Source: Flammeovirgaceae bacterium UBA6059 (GTDB taxonomy: Bacteria > Bacteroidota > Bacteroidia > Cytophagales > Cyclobacteriaceae). From it: a stretch of DNA of 64,000 nt. Numbering within the stretch: the first letter of the stretch is position 1; every line of letters begins with the position of its first letter. Shown one piece after another: positions 1-8,143 of this stretch. The notes beneath the pieces were generated by a model. That model ran no database searches. It was given only the letters and a program-made list of their open reading frames with translations, and was not told the DNA's origin. The position numbers were made by a program, and so were the translations under genes. The stretch is taken from NCBI GenBank assembly GCA_002435755.1, contig DIYH01000043.1, forward strand, positions 62,001-126,000, read 5' to 3'.

Positions 1-2010
1 AGATTGGCTCTGTCTTTCAACGGGCAATACGCTTCGGTCCCTATTGACAATCAGACTAGTGGCTTGGGATTGGTCAATGAAATAGCCAGTCAGGTTAACG
101 TCCAACAAAGAACCCAATCGATACGTGCTGCCCAGTACGTAATGATAAGCTTCAACTGCTGATTCATTCTCCAAATCAGCGACCTGCCAGAAATTCGAGG
201 TATTGCCTAAGAAGTCTAACACCTGCACATTATTAATAAACTGATTGTATTTACCCCATGCAGCATTGAATGACCAGTCTGAGTTTACGTCGTAAATAGC
301 GTTGATCCGAGGTTGAAAATAAAACTCTTCAACAGCTGCATCAGCACGTGCACTGAAATTGAATAGAAGTTTAGAGGTCGCTTGCCAATCAGCCTTGGCA
401 TACAGGAAATAGCGGTTAATGTCATTATTGATGGATTCATTGCCCAATTCGAGATTGGAAGTGCTGAGGCTAGATTCATTTTGAACCCAACCCAAACCCG
501 CTCTGCATTGTACCTTTCCTTTGAGTGGAAACTGATGAACGAGCTTCATCGATCGTTCTTCTATGGTATTCAACCAGAGCGAAGAGCGAAGTTCGTCAAG
601 TTCATTATCTGATGTCAAGAAGTTCACCTGCACTTCAGGATCAAACTGACTCTGAGCATAGGTTAGACTCGTCACGCCATATCTTTTCCATTGCTTGACG
701 TACTTCGCTGACAACCCGGTCTGGGTAGATTCAATCTGCGTATCCTGCTGTCCGCCACGGTCTCCTCGACCGATTCTCTCTTCACCCAAGTATTCATCCT
801 GACTATGAATAGCGCTGATAAGAAGTTGATCACCATTAGAAAACTGTGTCGTCCATTTGGCATTGATATCCTGAAACTGATAGCTCGGAACAATGTCCCC
901 ATTGGGATCATTCTCTAGTTCTGCAGACCAGTCCAAAGCATCAAAGTAGGATTGTCTCCCAGCCAGCTGAAGAACTGAAGACTTATTGAACAGTGGCACA
1001 CTCAAATGACCCATAGCTAGTTGATTGCTCACATTTATTTGACCGCTAGGTCTATTATAATTACCTTGTCTACCATCTATTCTAATCAATCCTCCCACAC
1101 GATCACCATAATCAGCAGCATAACCACCTTTAAATACTTCTATATTCCTCACCATCAAAGGGTTAATTCTACCAATATCATCATTGATACCCCAGCTATT
1201 GAAGATGGTGATATCATCAAAAAGTGTCAGATTCTGACCTATATATGAGCCCCAAATGAGATAATCAGAGAGCGACTCACCGCTCGAAGTAATGCCCGGA
1301 TACATCTTAATGTTATTGAAAACAGCATTGACATTCTGACCAGGAATCAACTGGTTACTTACATCATTCATCTTATAGTGTGCCGCATACTGACCTATAT
1401 TAGTTACCCCCTTTTCTTCATCATCAGCTACCACAATCTCATCGAGGACAAGTGCTTTGGGTGACATACTAATCACCAAGTCGGCATTTGCAGCAATGAG
1501 CGTATCAGTTGAGTTGTATCCCAGACTCAATGATTGAAGCCTTACCTGATCTTCTGGCAACTTCAGAGTGAATATGCCTTGACCGTCAGTAGTAGTCATG
1601 GTTTTATCGACTTTGATAGAGGCAAATGGAATAGGTTCTCCTGTCCCCTGTTCTACAACCATTCCTTGATAAAGGAATTCAGGAGTTGTTTCACCTGCAG
1701 CCAACAGCAGCGGCTGATCTTCGTTTGGTGTCTTTCTGAAGGAGTAAACCCCATTGACAGACGCTAAGTCCATATTACATGTATTCGCGATAGCGGCTAG
1801 CATCTCGTGGACCGATGCAAACCTTTCTGATAAGGAAATCAGACATCCTGCAGATAAGTCTGCATTGACGGAAATCTGGACTTGATAGCGTGTATTGAGA
1901 TCTAACAGGACTTCATTGAGCGGTGTATCGGCATAGCTTACCTGATATTGCTGGGCCTGCAATGAATGGAGCAATCCTATGCCAAAGAGAACAACTAGCG
2001 CTAACCTCAA
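1..2010 (-). CDS. TonB-dependent receptor with STN domain, 3' part missing
   Basis: Outer-membrane receptor that would import a ligand using TonB energy. The frame is open from 2010 to the window edge (670 codons) without a stop. After a signal peptide ending near AQQ, residues about 20-70 form an STN (secretin/TonB short N-terminal) domain, which contacts FecR. A carboxypeptidase-regulatory-like beta domain follows (about 90-170, with EPIPFASIKV). A TonB plug comes next (about 180-310, including FKGGYAADYGDRVGG), then the first barrel strands. The start is a TTG at 2010 that overlaps the fecR stop in a TTGA junction; it gives a textbook signal peptide (MRLALVVLFGIGLL), and I see no better in-frame ATG. 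With the upstream FecR and ECF sigma genes it makes a Fec-type surface-signalling cassette. The substrate cannot be read from this part. Confidence 0.88.
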   Translation of the reverse strand, partial: MRLALVVLFGIGLLHSLQAQQYQVSYADTPLNEVLLDLNTRYQVQISVNADLSAGCLISLSERFASVHEMLAAIANTCNMDLASVNGVYSFRKTPNEDQPLLLAAGETTPEFLYQGMVVEQGTGEPIPFASIKVDKTMTTTDGQGIFTLKLPEDQVRLQSLSLGYNSTDTLIAANADLVISMSPKALVLDEIVVADDEEKGVTNIGQYAAHYKMNDVSNQLIPGQNVNAVFNNIKMYPGITSSGESLSDYLIWGSYIGQNLTLFDDITIFNSWGINDDIGRINPLMVRNIEVFKGGYAADYGDRVGGLIRIDGRQGNYNRPSGQINVSNQLAMGHLSVPLFNKSSVLQLAGRQSYFDALDWSAELENDPNGDIVPSYQFQDINAKWTTQFSNGDQLLISAIHSQDEYLGEERIGRGDRGGQQDTQIESTQTGLSAKYVKQWKRYGVTSLTYAQSQFDPEVQVNFLTSDNELDELRSSLWLNTIEERSMKLVHQFPLKGKVQCRAGLGWVQNESSLSTSNLELGNESINNDINRYFLYAKADWQATSKLLFNFSARADAAVEEFYFQPRINAIYDVNSDWSFNAAWGKYNQFINNVQVLDFLGNTSNFWQVADLENESAVEAYHYVLGSTYRLGSLLDVNLTGYFIDQSQATSLIVNRDRSVLPVERQSQS

Positions 2011-2885
2011 TTCTTTTTATCCGATATCTCGAATGAATGATTAGAATCCGAAGTTAATACAAAGTCGAAGCTATGACATATGATCTCCAACGCACTTTTG
2101 GCATCAACACTGCGCTGGAAAATGCCTGTGTAATGGTAATCTTGAAGGCCTTTGATGCTCGTATTGATCTGCACATCATACTGGCGCTCGATATCCTGGA
2201 TGACCTTATCCAATGCCGTAGTGTTGTAAATGAACTTGTTGAGTCGCCATGAGATGGCATAGTCTCGTGATATATCTTCATTCTTGCTTAGCCCTACAAC
2301 AGGTTTGATTTCGGCATACTCCCCAGGAATTAAAGTCACTTCCTTGTCTTCGGCTACCACGTATACCTTACCTGTCTCGCAGAACACTCTATAGTCGTCA
2401 CCCCTTGAGTAGATATTGAAGCTTGTACCTAATACTGAGGTGCTGCCGTTTACTGAATTAATGGTGAACTTACTTCCCTTTTCTACATCGAAGAACGCTT
2501 CACCGGACAACTCGGCTGATCTACTGAAATACCAACCCAATGGCTTATAGCTCAAAGTAGATTCGCTGTTAAGGCTTACAATTGATCCATCAGGCAGTGA
2601 TACCTCTGCCGTTTCACCTCTACTGACTTCTACTGTTTTGGAATAAAATATTGCCACTAAACCGATCATCAATGTCAATGTAACTGAAGCAGCCACTCCC
2701 ATCTTCCACCAATTCAGCTGAGCTGTACCAGCAGTCTTAGGTGATCGATCTTCTTCACTACCTAGCTGCTCTTGCATCTTGCTCCACACATCCTCTTTGG
2801 ATCGCGAATATTTGAATGACGCTCCCTTTAGGACTTCATCTATTCGCTCCTCTTCTTTCCCCCATTCTTTGTTTTCAGCACTCAT
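2007..2885 (-). CDS. FecR-family anti-sigma regulator (DUF4974 C terminus)
   Basis: Inner-membrane signal relay between a TonB receptor and an ECF sigma factor. The cytoplasmic N terminus (residues 1-58) would bind sigma. One membrane helix spans about 60-82 (WWKMGVAASVTLTLMIGLVA). The periplasmic FecR domain (about 88-180) carries the usual GETAEVSLPDGSIVSLNS pattern. A DUF4974 domain (about 215-285) resembles the STN fold and is standard in Bacteroidota FecR proteins. At 292 residues it is somewhat shorter than the common 330-380. It overlaps the sigma gene by 11 bp and the receptor start by 4 bp, so the three are probably translationally coupled. Confidence 0.95.
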   Translation of the reverse strand: MSAENKEWGKEEERIDEVLKGASFKYSRSKEDVWSKMQEQLGSEEDRSPKTAGTAQLNWWKMGVAASVTLTLMIGLVAIFYSKTVEVSRGETAEVSLPDGSIVSLNSESTLSYKPLGWYFSRSAELSGEAFFDVEKGSKFTINSVNGSTSVLGTSFNIYSRGDDYRVFCETGKVYVVAEDKEVTLIPGEYAEIKPVVGLSKNEDISRDYAISWRLNKFIYNTTALDKVIQDIERQYDVQINTSIKGLQDYHYTGIFQRSVDAKSALEIICHSFDFVLTSDSNHSFEISDKKN

Positions 2886-3366
2886 CTTTCAGCTTTTTAC
2901 GTAATGTTTCCAATGTCAGCGACATTCGCTTTTCCACGGCTTTCACCGAGATATCGAGTTGTGTGGCGATTTGCTGGTAAGTCAACCCCTCCATCCTACT
3001 TAACAGAAATACTGTCCTTCGTTTTTCGGGTAATTCTGCGAGCGACTTTGAGATTCTATCCTGCAGTTGCTCAGCGTTGTAATCCTCTTCGGTGGTGTTC
3101 TCCTGGAAGTCCAGCACCTGTGTCTCAACGTAGTTCTTCTCAGATTGCTTTTTCCGGTAGGTAGAGATCCAGAGCTCATTGGCGATCTTGTATAAGAGCG
3201 ACCTGGTCTGCATGCCACGATATTCTAGGTTCTTTTCCCACAATTTCATATACGCTTCCTGAGTGATATCAGTGGCCAACTCCGGATCATAGCTTCGGTA
3301 ACTGATGTAATTACGAATGTCATCAAACCAATCATCGAAGCAAGTTTTAAACTCTTGTTGTGTCAA
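2875..3366 (-). CDS. ECF RNA polymerase sigma factor (FecI/RpoE type)
   Basis: Sigma-70 family factor of 163 residues with only regions 2 and 4. Region 2 lies at about 10-50 (ELATDITQEAYMKLWEKN) and binds the -10 element and core polymerase. Region 4 lies at about 110-160 and ends in a helix-turn-helix (GLTYQQIATQLDISVKAVEK) for -35 recognition. It is first in the sigma-FecR-receptor operon. By analogy with FecIRA it would be released by FecR when the receptor binds ligand, and would transcribe targets including this operon. No second target is evident in the window. Confidence 0.95.
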   Translation of the reverse strand: MTQQEFKTCFDDWFDDIRNYISYRSYDPELATDITQEAYMKLWEKNLEYRGMQTRSLLYKIANELWISTYRKKQSEKNYVETQVLDFQENTTEEDYNAEQLQDRISKSLAELPEKRRTVFLLSRMEGLTYQQIATQLDISVKAVEKRMSLTLETLRKKLKDEC

Positions 3367-3447
3367 GACAGGGTATTTTTACTACCGTAATCAAGTAAAT
3401 CGAAGGCAGTGCAACAAACACTACCTTCGTAAACTCAAACCACCAAC

Positions 3448-4341
3448 TTATTGTCTATCAGGTCCACCTTCAGGTCGACACTCAGATAATATCTCTTCCA
3501 ATTCTTCTTGTGATGCAACCGTCACGACTGACTCATCTGCCAAGGTGACGTCTACTGGGAAATTCACTTCAGGTCTGCCTTCCAAGTCAGGATTCGCCTC
3601 TTTCCAGTCCCTAATCAACTCAAACTCTTCTTCCACTGTCACCGTGATCTCCGATCCGTCAGCCATGGCGAACGTCACAGGCAGTACTAACGTAAAACAT
3701 CTCTCACGCTCTCCTCTTTCTGCTTTGCAGCTTTCATGGGCTAACTCAAACTCCTCTTGGCTACTAATGGTCACGATGCTGTCTTCGGCATACGCCAATT
3801 CGATAGGGAAATCAATCGCTGGGCGTTCTTCGACATCCTCATTCTCGCGGTACCACTCAAATACTGCACGCATGTCCTCTCTCGACTCAATAGTCAACGC
3901 CGTGCCATCAGGTAATGTCAAACTGTAAGGCAACACAATTTCGAAGCATTTTCCTTTTCGTCCCTTGCGTCCTCTTCCTTCACCGCCTCTACCTCTTGGG
4001 CCTCCTTCTCTTGACAGCCTGCGACCATTGATGTCAAAAAACTCATTGGACACTGCTCCCACATCTTCCCCATCAGCGCTTACCAACCCAACTTGGAAAC
4101 CCAGTTCGGGAGCTACTTCTGCTACGGCTACTACCTCTGTGTCAAAATCCGTGACAAGTACCGATTGCGAAGCATCTGGTAACTCTGTCACGGCAACCTC
4201 TGATCTATCTGCAGCAGCGATAGCATCAATCAACGCGGCATCACTCAAATCAGGTGACAATGAGTCTTCCTGGCCCTCACATGAGACAAAAACTAATCCC
4301 ATGACGGCTGCTAGTGCGGATAATAAATAGATTCTTTTCAT
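3448..4341 (-). CDS. Lipoprotein with Arg/Gly-rich linker and four related repeats
   Basis: I do not recognise the family. The N terminus is a lipoprotein signal with the acylated Cys at 21 (LVFVSC). An acidic stretch follows, then a basic Gly/Arg linker at about 111-131 (GRGGEGRGRKGRKGK). From residue 131 there are two units of about 80 residues, each starting with Cys-Phe, and each unit contains two halves of the same pattern: a hydrophobic strand with Pro, then A-D-G/S, V/I-T-V/I, then S-x-E-E-F/L-E. Compare YSLTLPDGTALTIES, VTFAMADGSEITVTV and VDVTLADESVVTVAS. The protein is probably anchored in the envelope. It is transcribed divergently from the Crp/Fnr gene. Ca2+ or partner binding through the acidic turns is only a guess. 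Confidence 0.82.
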   Translation of the reverse strand: MKRIYLLSALAAVMGLVFVSCEGQEDSLSPDLSDAALIDAIAAADRSEVAVTELPDASQSVLVTDFDTEVVAVAEVAPELGFQVGLVSADGEDVGAVSNEFFDINGRRLSREGGPRGRGGEGRGRKGRKGKCFEIVLPYSLTLPDGTALTIESREDMRAVFEWYRENEDVEERPAIDFPIELAYAEDSIVTISSQEEFELAHESCKAERGERERCFTLVLPVTFAMADGSEITVTVEEEFELIRDWKEANPDLEGRPEVNFPVDVTLADESVVTVASQEELEEILSECRPEGGPDRQ

Positions 4342-4476
4342 TTTGTCGTATTGTTATGTTCACTAATACACCGTGCGAGTCGAGCGATACCCTACCATTC
4401 TTTTAGACTTTTTTGTTTTTTATTCCATAGACCTACCGGAATGATCTCATAGACATAACGAATTGCATAAATTGAC

Positions 4477-5085
4477 ATGAAGCTTAGTGTCATGTCTGCA
4501 TTAATTGATCAACAACGAAGTGCATTAATGAAGTACCTATCTGGTATGCACAAGGTGAAGCGAGATATACTCGAAGAGTATGCCCAAATGTGGGTACCCT
4601 ATGATGTGCCTAAAAGAACAATAATGACGGCTCCCGGGGATACGGAGCGCTACTGGTACTTTGTTACTGAAGGAATACAAAAAGCCTATTACCAGCGTGA
4701 TGAAAAACAGCATATTCTTGCTTTTACTTATCCTCCATCATTTACTGGAATACCGGAATCTTTCTTTCGCCAGGCCCCCTCACGCTTCTTTCTGGAAACT
4801 CTTTCAGATAGTCGTTTTCTAAGAATACCTTATCAGGATCATCAGGACATGCTGGCCAAGCATCATGAGCTGGAAACCTTACTCAGAAAAGCTACTGAAT
4901 GGCTTCTAGAGGGTTTGTTAGAGCGGTATTATCAGCTGATGGCACTGGATATAGAAGCACGCTTCAAGGCGTTTACAGAAAGGAGTCCTCATTTGCTCAG
5001 GTTAGTTTCTCAAAAGGACTTGGCTTCTTACCTGAGGATCGACCCAACCAACTTTAGCAAATTGATGAACAGCGTTAAAATCTGA
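4477..5085 (+). CDS. Crp/Fnr-family transcriptional regulator
   Basis: A 202-residue protein with a cyclic-nucleotide-binding-like beta roll at about 35-120 (TIMTAPGDTERYWYFVTEG, then YYQRDEKQHILAFTYPPS). A dimerisation helix follows at about 130-160, then a short C-terminal helix-turn-helix (SQKDLASYLRIDPTNFSKL). The arrangement matches the many Bacteroidota Crp/Fnr relatives that lack both the iron-sulfur cysteines of Fnr and a clear cAMP phosphate-binding cassette, so the effector is unknown. The ATG at 4477 is used; an in-frame ATG at 4492 is an alternative. The gene diverges from the repeat lipoprotein across 135 bp. Confidence 0.85.
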   Translation: MKLSVMSALIDQQRSALMKYLSGMHKVKRDILEEYAQMWVPYDVPKRTIMTAPGDTERYWYFVTEGIQKAYYQRDEKQHILAFTYPPSFTGIPESFFRQAPSRFFLETLSDSRFLRIPYQDHQDMLAKHHELETLLRKATEWLLEGLLERYYQLMALDIEARFKAFTERSPHLLRLVSQKDLASYLRIDPTNFSKLMNSVKI

Positions 5086-5234
5086 TGTTTACTTGATTAA
5101 CGACTTTTGATATTTCGAAATGTCATGGCCCTGTTTAGCAAAGAGATTGAGCTATTGGATATATTCCATATGGACTAACATGAGCGCTATTATCAATCGT
5201 CTGAAAAAATGACTACTTCAGGACTCTCTGACTT

Positions 5235-6920
5235 TTACCTTATAACGATCCGCGCTACGTGGTATTTACCTGTATTAGTCATCAACCTCAGCACATAAGT
5301 GCCGGAATTCAAATCGCTGATATTAAGCTTGTCAAAAACTTCACTATCTGCCTCCCTTTTCATTATCTGGCCCTCTAAAGAAACTACTGCTGCATCAATG
5401 ACCTTAACTCCCCTCCAATTAATGAAATCACTTGTTGGGTTTGGGAAAACGGACACCCTAATTTCTTCTCTCGTTAGTTGCACAGCATGCATTTCAAAAA
5501 TTTCAAACTGACCATCATAGTCTGTTTGTTTCAGGCGATAATACCACAATCCACCATGAGGGGGTATGTCATCATGATTATATGAGATCTGCGTCAGCGA
5601 ATTGCCAGCTCCATCGATTTTGGCGACTGTCTCAAACGAAACTCCATTTTGAGATCGTTGGATTTCAAAGAATTCATTGTTGGTTTCGGTAGAAGTAGTC
5701 CAGGCCAGTTGTACTCGATCACTTTGTACCCAGGCTTCAAAACTCTTCAGTTCAATTGGAAGAACTGAAGCCAATGGACTATCCTCCAATGTGCCCAACC
5801 ATGTTTGGAAATCATCATTTTCACCCGGTAGATCAGACGAACTATTATATCCGCTGTTTGAGCCAGACTGGGTGCCGCGCGTCTCACCTCCTACAAATCC
5901 GTCGAACTCGCTGAAGAGCACATCACCATCTACATATAAACCCATGAAGCCCACCACAGTATTCTTGTTATCAATAAAATTACCAGTACCACCTGAAAAA
6001 TCAATTGAACCCTGTACATAAGCCTGACCACCATTCTCAATTCTCAGATAGGAACCACCGCCGCTTGCAGTAATATCGCCATACACTGCCAATCGACCAT
6101 TGGTGTTAACCAGTATATCACCACTACCGGTAGAGATAAGGCTTCCTTTGATCAACATATCTGTATAGGCCGGTGGCGGGTTGCTATCTCCAATCCTAAT
6201 ATTCTCGTTTGCAGCAATATTCACATTACCTCTTGCAATCGTTGATGATCCTTGTGAAGTGAAATACTTAGAAGAGCTTGGAAGGGAGATATCCTGATTA
6301 ACTTCAACAATCCCGTTATTGTTAAAAACTGAACTGCCACTTCCTCCACCTACAATATTGAGAGCTTGTAACGTCCCAATATTGGTGACTGGCCCGCTAT
6401 AGTTAAGGTCGCCTGACACCTGTGTAATACCATCATTTTGAAAGATTGCTGTACTGTTATTACCTACGTTGAGAGTAGCGAATGTAGCATTGGCTCCAGA
6501 GCCCACAGTTACCTGACTACCGTAATTGACCTGAGCTGTACCAACATCAAGAAGACCGGACTGTACCGTGAGTTGGGCACCTCCATTCTGAATGGTCATT
6601 GTTCCCAATACTTCTAGCTCACCACCATTAACTATTATGTCAGCGCTTCCACCCTGAATGGTCAAATTGCCAGTGACTGCTACCTTCCCGTTAGTATTGA
6701 TGGAGACTGATGTTGTGCCAGACCAGACAGACCATGATCTGTTCCCAGTTATGGTCATTTCATGAGTAATGGTTATGCTTTGTGATGAGGGGTTGGGTAC
6801 ACCTACAGGACTCCAGTTATTGGGATCGTCCCAGGAGCCAGAAGATGTCGAAGTAACCTGGGCACTCAGCGAAACACAAAGACACCAGAAAAAGAAAGAA
6901 AAAAATATATGCCTCTTCAT
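5235..6920 (-). CDS. Secreted surface protein with type IX sorting domain
   Basis: The start at 6920 gives a clean signal peptide (MKRHIFFSFFFWCLCVSLSA); a longer in-frame start at 6938 adds six residues. Residues about 20-350 are Gly/Asn/Thr-rich and contain many short repeated strands (NGGELEVLGTMTIQNGGAQL), which suggests a right-handed beta-helix. A fibronectin-III-like region follows (about 390-470, VQLAWTTSTETNNEFFEIQR). The last 75 residues are a Por-type sorting domain (VSVFPNPTSDFINWRG... GTYVLRL). The protein is therefore exported by Sec, moved across the outer membrane by the type IX system and attached or released there. Function is probably adhesive or structural; no catalytic residues were recognised. 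Confidence 0.88.
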   Translation of the reverse strand: MKRHIFFSFFFWCLCVSLSAQVTSTSSGSWDDPNNWSPVGVPNPSSQSITITHEMTITGNRSWSVWSGTTSVSINTNGKVAVTGNLTIQGGSADIIVNGGELEVLGTMTIQNGGAQLTVQSGLLDVGTAQVNYGSQVTVGSGANATFATLNVGNNSTAIFQNDGITQVSGDLNYSGPVTNIGTLQALNIVGGGSGSSVFNNNGIVEVNQDISLPSSSKYFTSQGSSTIARGNVNIAANENIRIGDSNPPPAYTDMLIKGSLISTGSGDILVNTNGRLAVYGDITASGGGSYLRIENGGQAYVQGSIDFSGGTGNFIDNKNTVVGFMGLYVDGDVLFSEFDGFVGGETRGTQSGSNSGYNSSSDLPGENDDFQTWLGTLEDSPLASVLPIELKSFEAWVQSDRVQLAWTTSTETNNEFFEIQRSQNGVSFETVAKIDGAGNSLTQISYNHDDIPPHGGLWYYRLKQTDYDGQFEIFEMHAVQLTREEIRVSVFPNPTSDFINWRGVKVIDAAVVSLEGQIMKREADSEVFDKLNISDLNSGTYVLRLMTNTGKYHVARIVIR

Positions 6921-7293
6921 ATGAAACCTAACTAACAAATTCAGATCTAGATCATATTACACTTAACTGTAGTGCAAAAATGGCCAAGCCATACCAGCCG
7001 ATATAATGTATGAGCGATAATTCGATGAGTCCTGTCTTCCTACCGATCAACAGTACTTTATCAGTGTTCTATCTCTTTTTGGGGAATGTATTTGTTCGCA
7101 CTGGTCAAACAAATGACTCCATCGCGAACTGTACGTGGAAGAAACATACAGTTGACATGACAGCTACAATCGCATCATGTTTTACGAATCTCCAAAAGTC
7201 GGGAAGCGATAGTAAAACTTACGATCTTGGTTTAAACCAAGAATCATCTCGCCGAGTCTGATGAGCTTTGCTTAAAACTCAAAAGGCACAATT
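6921..7293. other. Intergenic region without a supported gene
   Basis: This 373-bp stretch separates the divergent sorting-domain gene and the DinB-like gene and should hold both promoters. A plus-strand frame of 83 codons at 7010-7261 has no family signal and poor coding character. No clear repeat, hairpin or terminator was seen. Confidence 0.5.
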
Positions 7294-7878
7294 ATGCAAC
7301 CACAACAATGGCATCAGCAAATCGACGATAACACCTCAGCATTCAAGAAATACTTCGGAGGCCTGTCATCAGAAGAACTCAATTGGAAACCTTCTCAAGA
7401 ACAATGGAGTATTGCCCAGAACATTGATCATCTGATTACCATCAATCGGACATACTTCAATGTTGTCTCAGACATTCGAAGCGGTAACTACCATCCACCC
7501 TTCCTAAGTAAGTTCGGCTTTGTAGTGGGCCTATTCGGCAACATGATCTACAAAGCCTCACTTCCTGACCGAAAGAAAAAGATCACTACTTTCCAAATCT
7601 GGCAGCCAAAAGACGGTCCTGGTCCTTCCGATATTCTGGAAAAATTTGAAGCTCACCATGAGGAACTAAAGCAATTGATATCTTCATCGATGGATCTTGT
7701 AAAAGCAGGTTTTGTCATCTCCTCTCCAGCCAACAAAAACATTATCTACAAACTCGAAAAAGCGTTTGATATCATTACTGTCCATGAACAGCGGCATTTG
7801 GAACAAGCGAAGGACGTGTTGACTGAAATGAAAGAGAATTCGGATAAGGTGGTGCCTCTAAGACAGAATTCTGCTTGA
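7294..7878 (+). CDS. DinB-superfamily protein
   Basis: A 194-residue four-helix-bundle protein of the DinB/YfiT-like superfamily. These are usually metal-binding and include thiol-dependent transferases and stress proteins. The metal-ligand histidines expected for the fold are present: His46 (QNIDHLITINR) and His164/His168 near the C terminus (VHEQRHLEQ). The substrate cannot be deduced. It starts at an ATG and stands alone between two minus-strand genes. A decayed copy of part of this gene lies about 2.2 kb downstream at 10080, so there were once two paralogues here. Confidence 0.88.
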   Translation: MQPQQWHQQIDDNTSAFKKYFGGLSSEELNWKPSQEQWSIAQNIDHLITINRTYFNVVSDIRSGNYHPPFLSKFGFVVGLFGNMIYKASLPDRKKKITTFQIWQPKDGPGPSDILEKFEAHHEELKQLISSSMDLVKAGFVISSPANKNIIYKLEKAFDIITVHEQRHLEQAKDVLTEMKENSDKVVPLRQNSA

Positions 7879-8143
7879 CACATTGAAATGATCGCCTTTT
7901 CATAGAATTGTCATGGTCAGATCATACTAGGAAATAGTGTATTTCTGAAACTTGTAGGATTTCCAACAAGAGGGGTATGGTACATAAGGATGACTATCGA
8001 TACGTTGATTTATGTAGCCGACCCATAGACACAACTATTGTTACGATTCAAAACATTCTCAGACCCTACCTCGATTGAGGGTAAAAAAGCATTCATGCAG
8101 CGTCTATAATTATTGACTAACTTCTCCAATACAGTATGTATAC

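Noticed and set aside
3317..4330. Long plus-strand ORFs opposite the lipoprotein gene
   Set aside because: Ser/Thr-rich antisense translations of a repeat-rich acidic gene; the minus-strand frame has a lipoprotein signal and a clear repeat structure.
7010..7261. 83-codon plus-strand ORF between divergent genes
   Set aside because: No family signal, mixed composition, and it fills a region needed for two promoters.
8044..8100. Hairpin-like ACCCT/AGGGT near the end of the M19 gene
   Set aside because: The A/T tract is on the wrong side for a minus-strand terminator and no plus-strand gene is close enough to assign it confidently.
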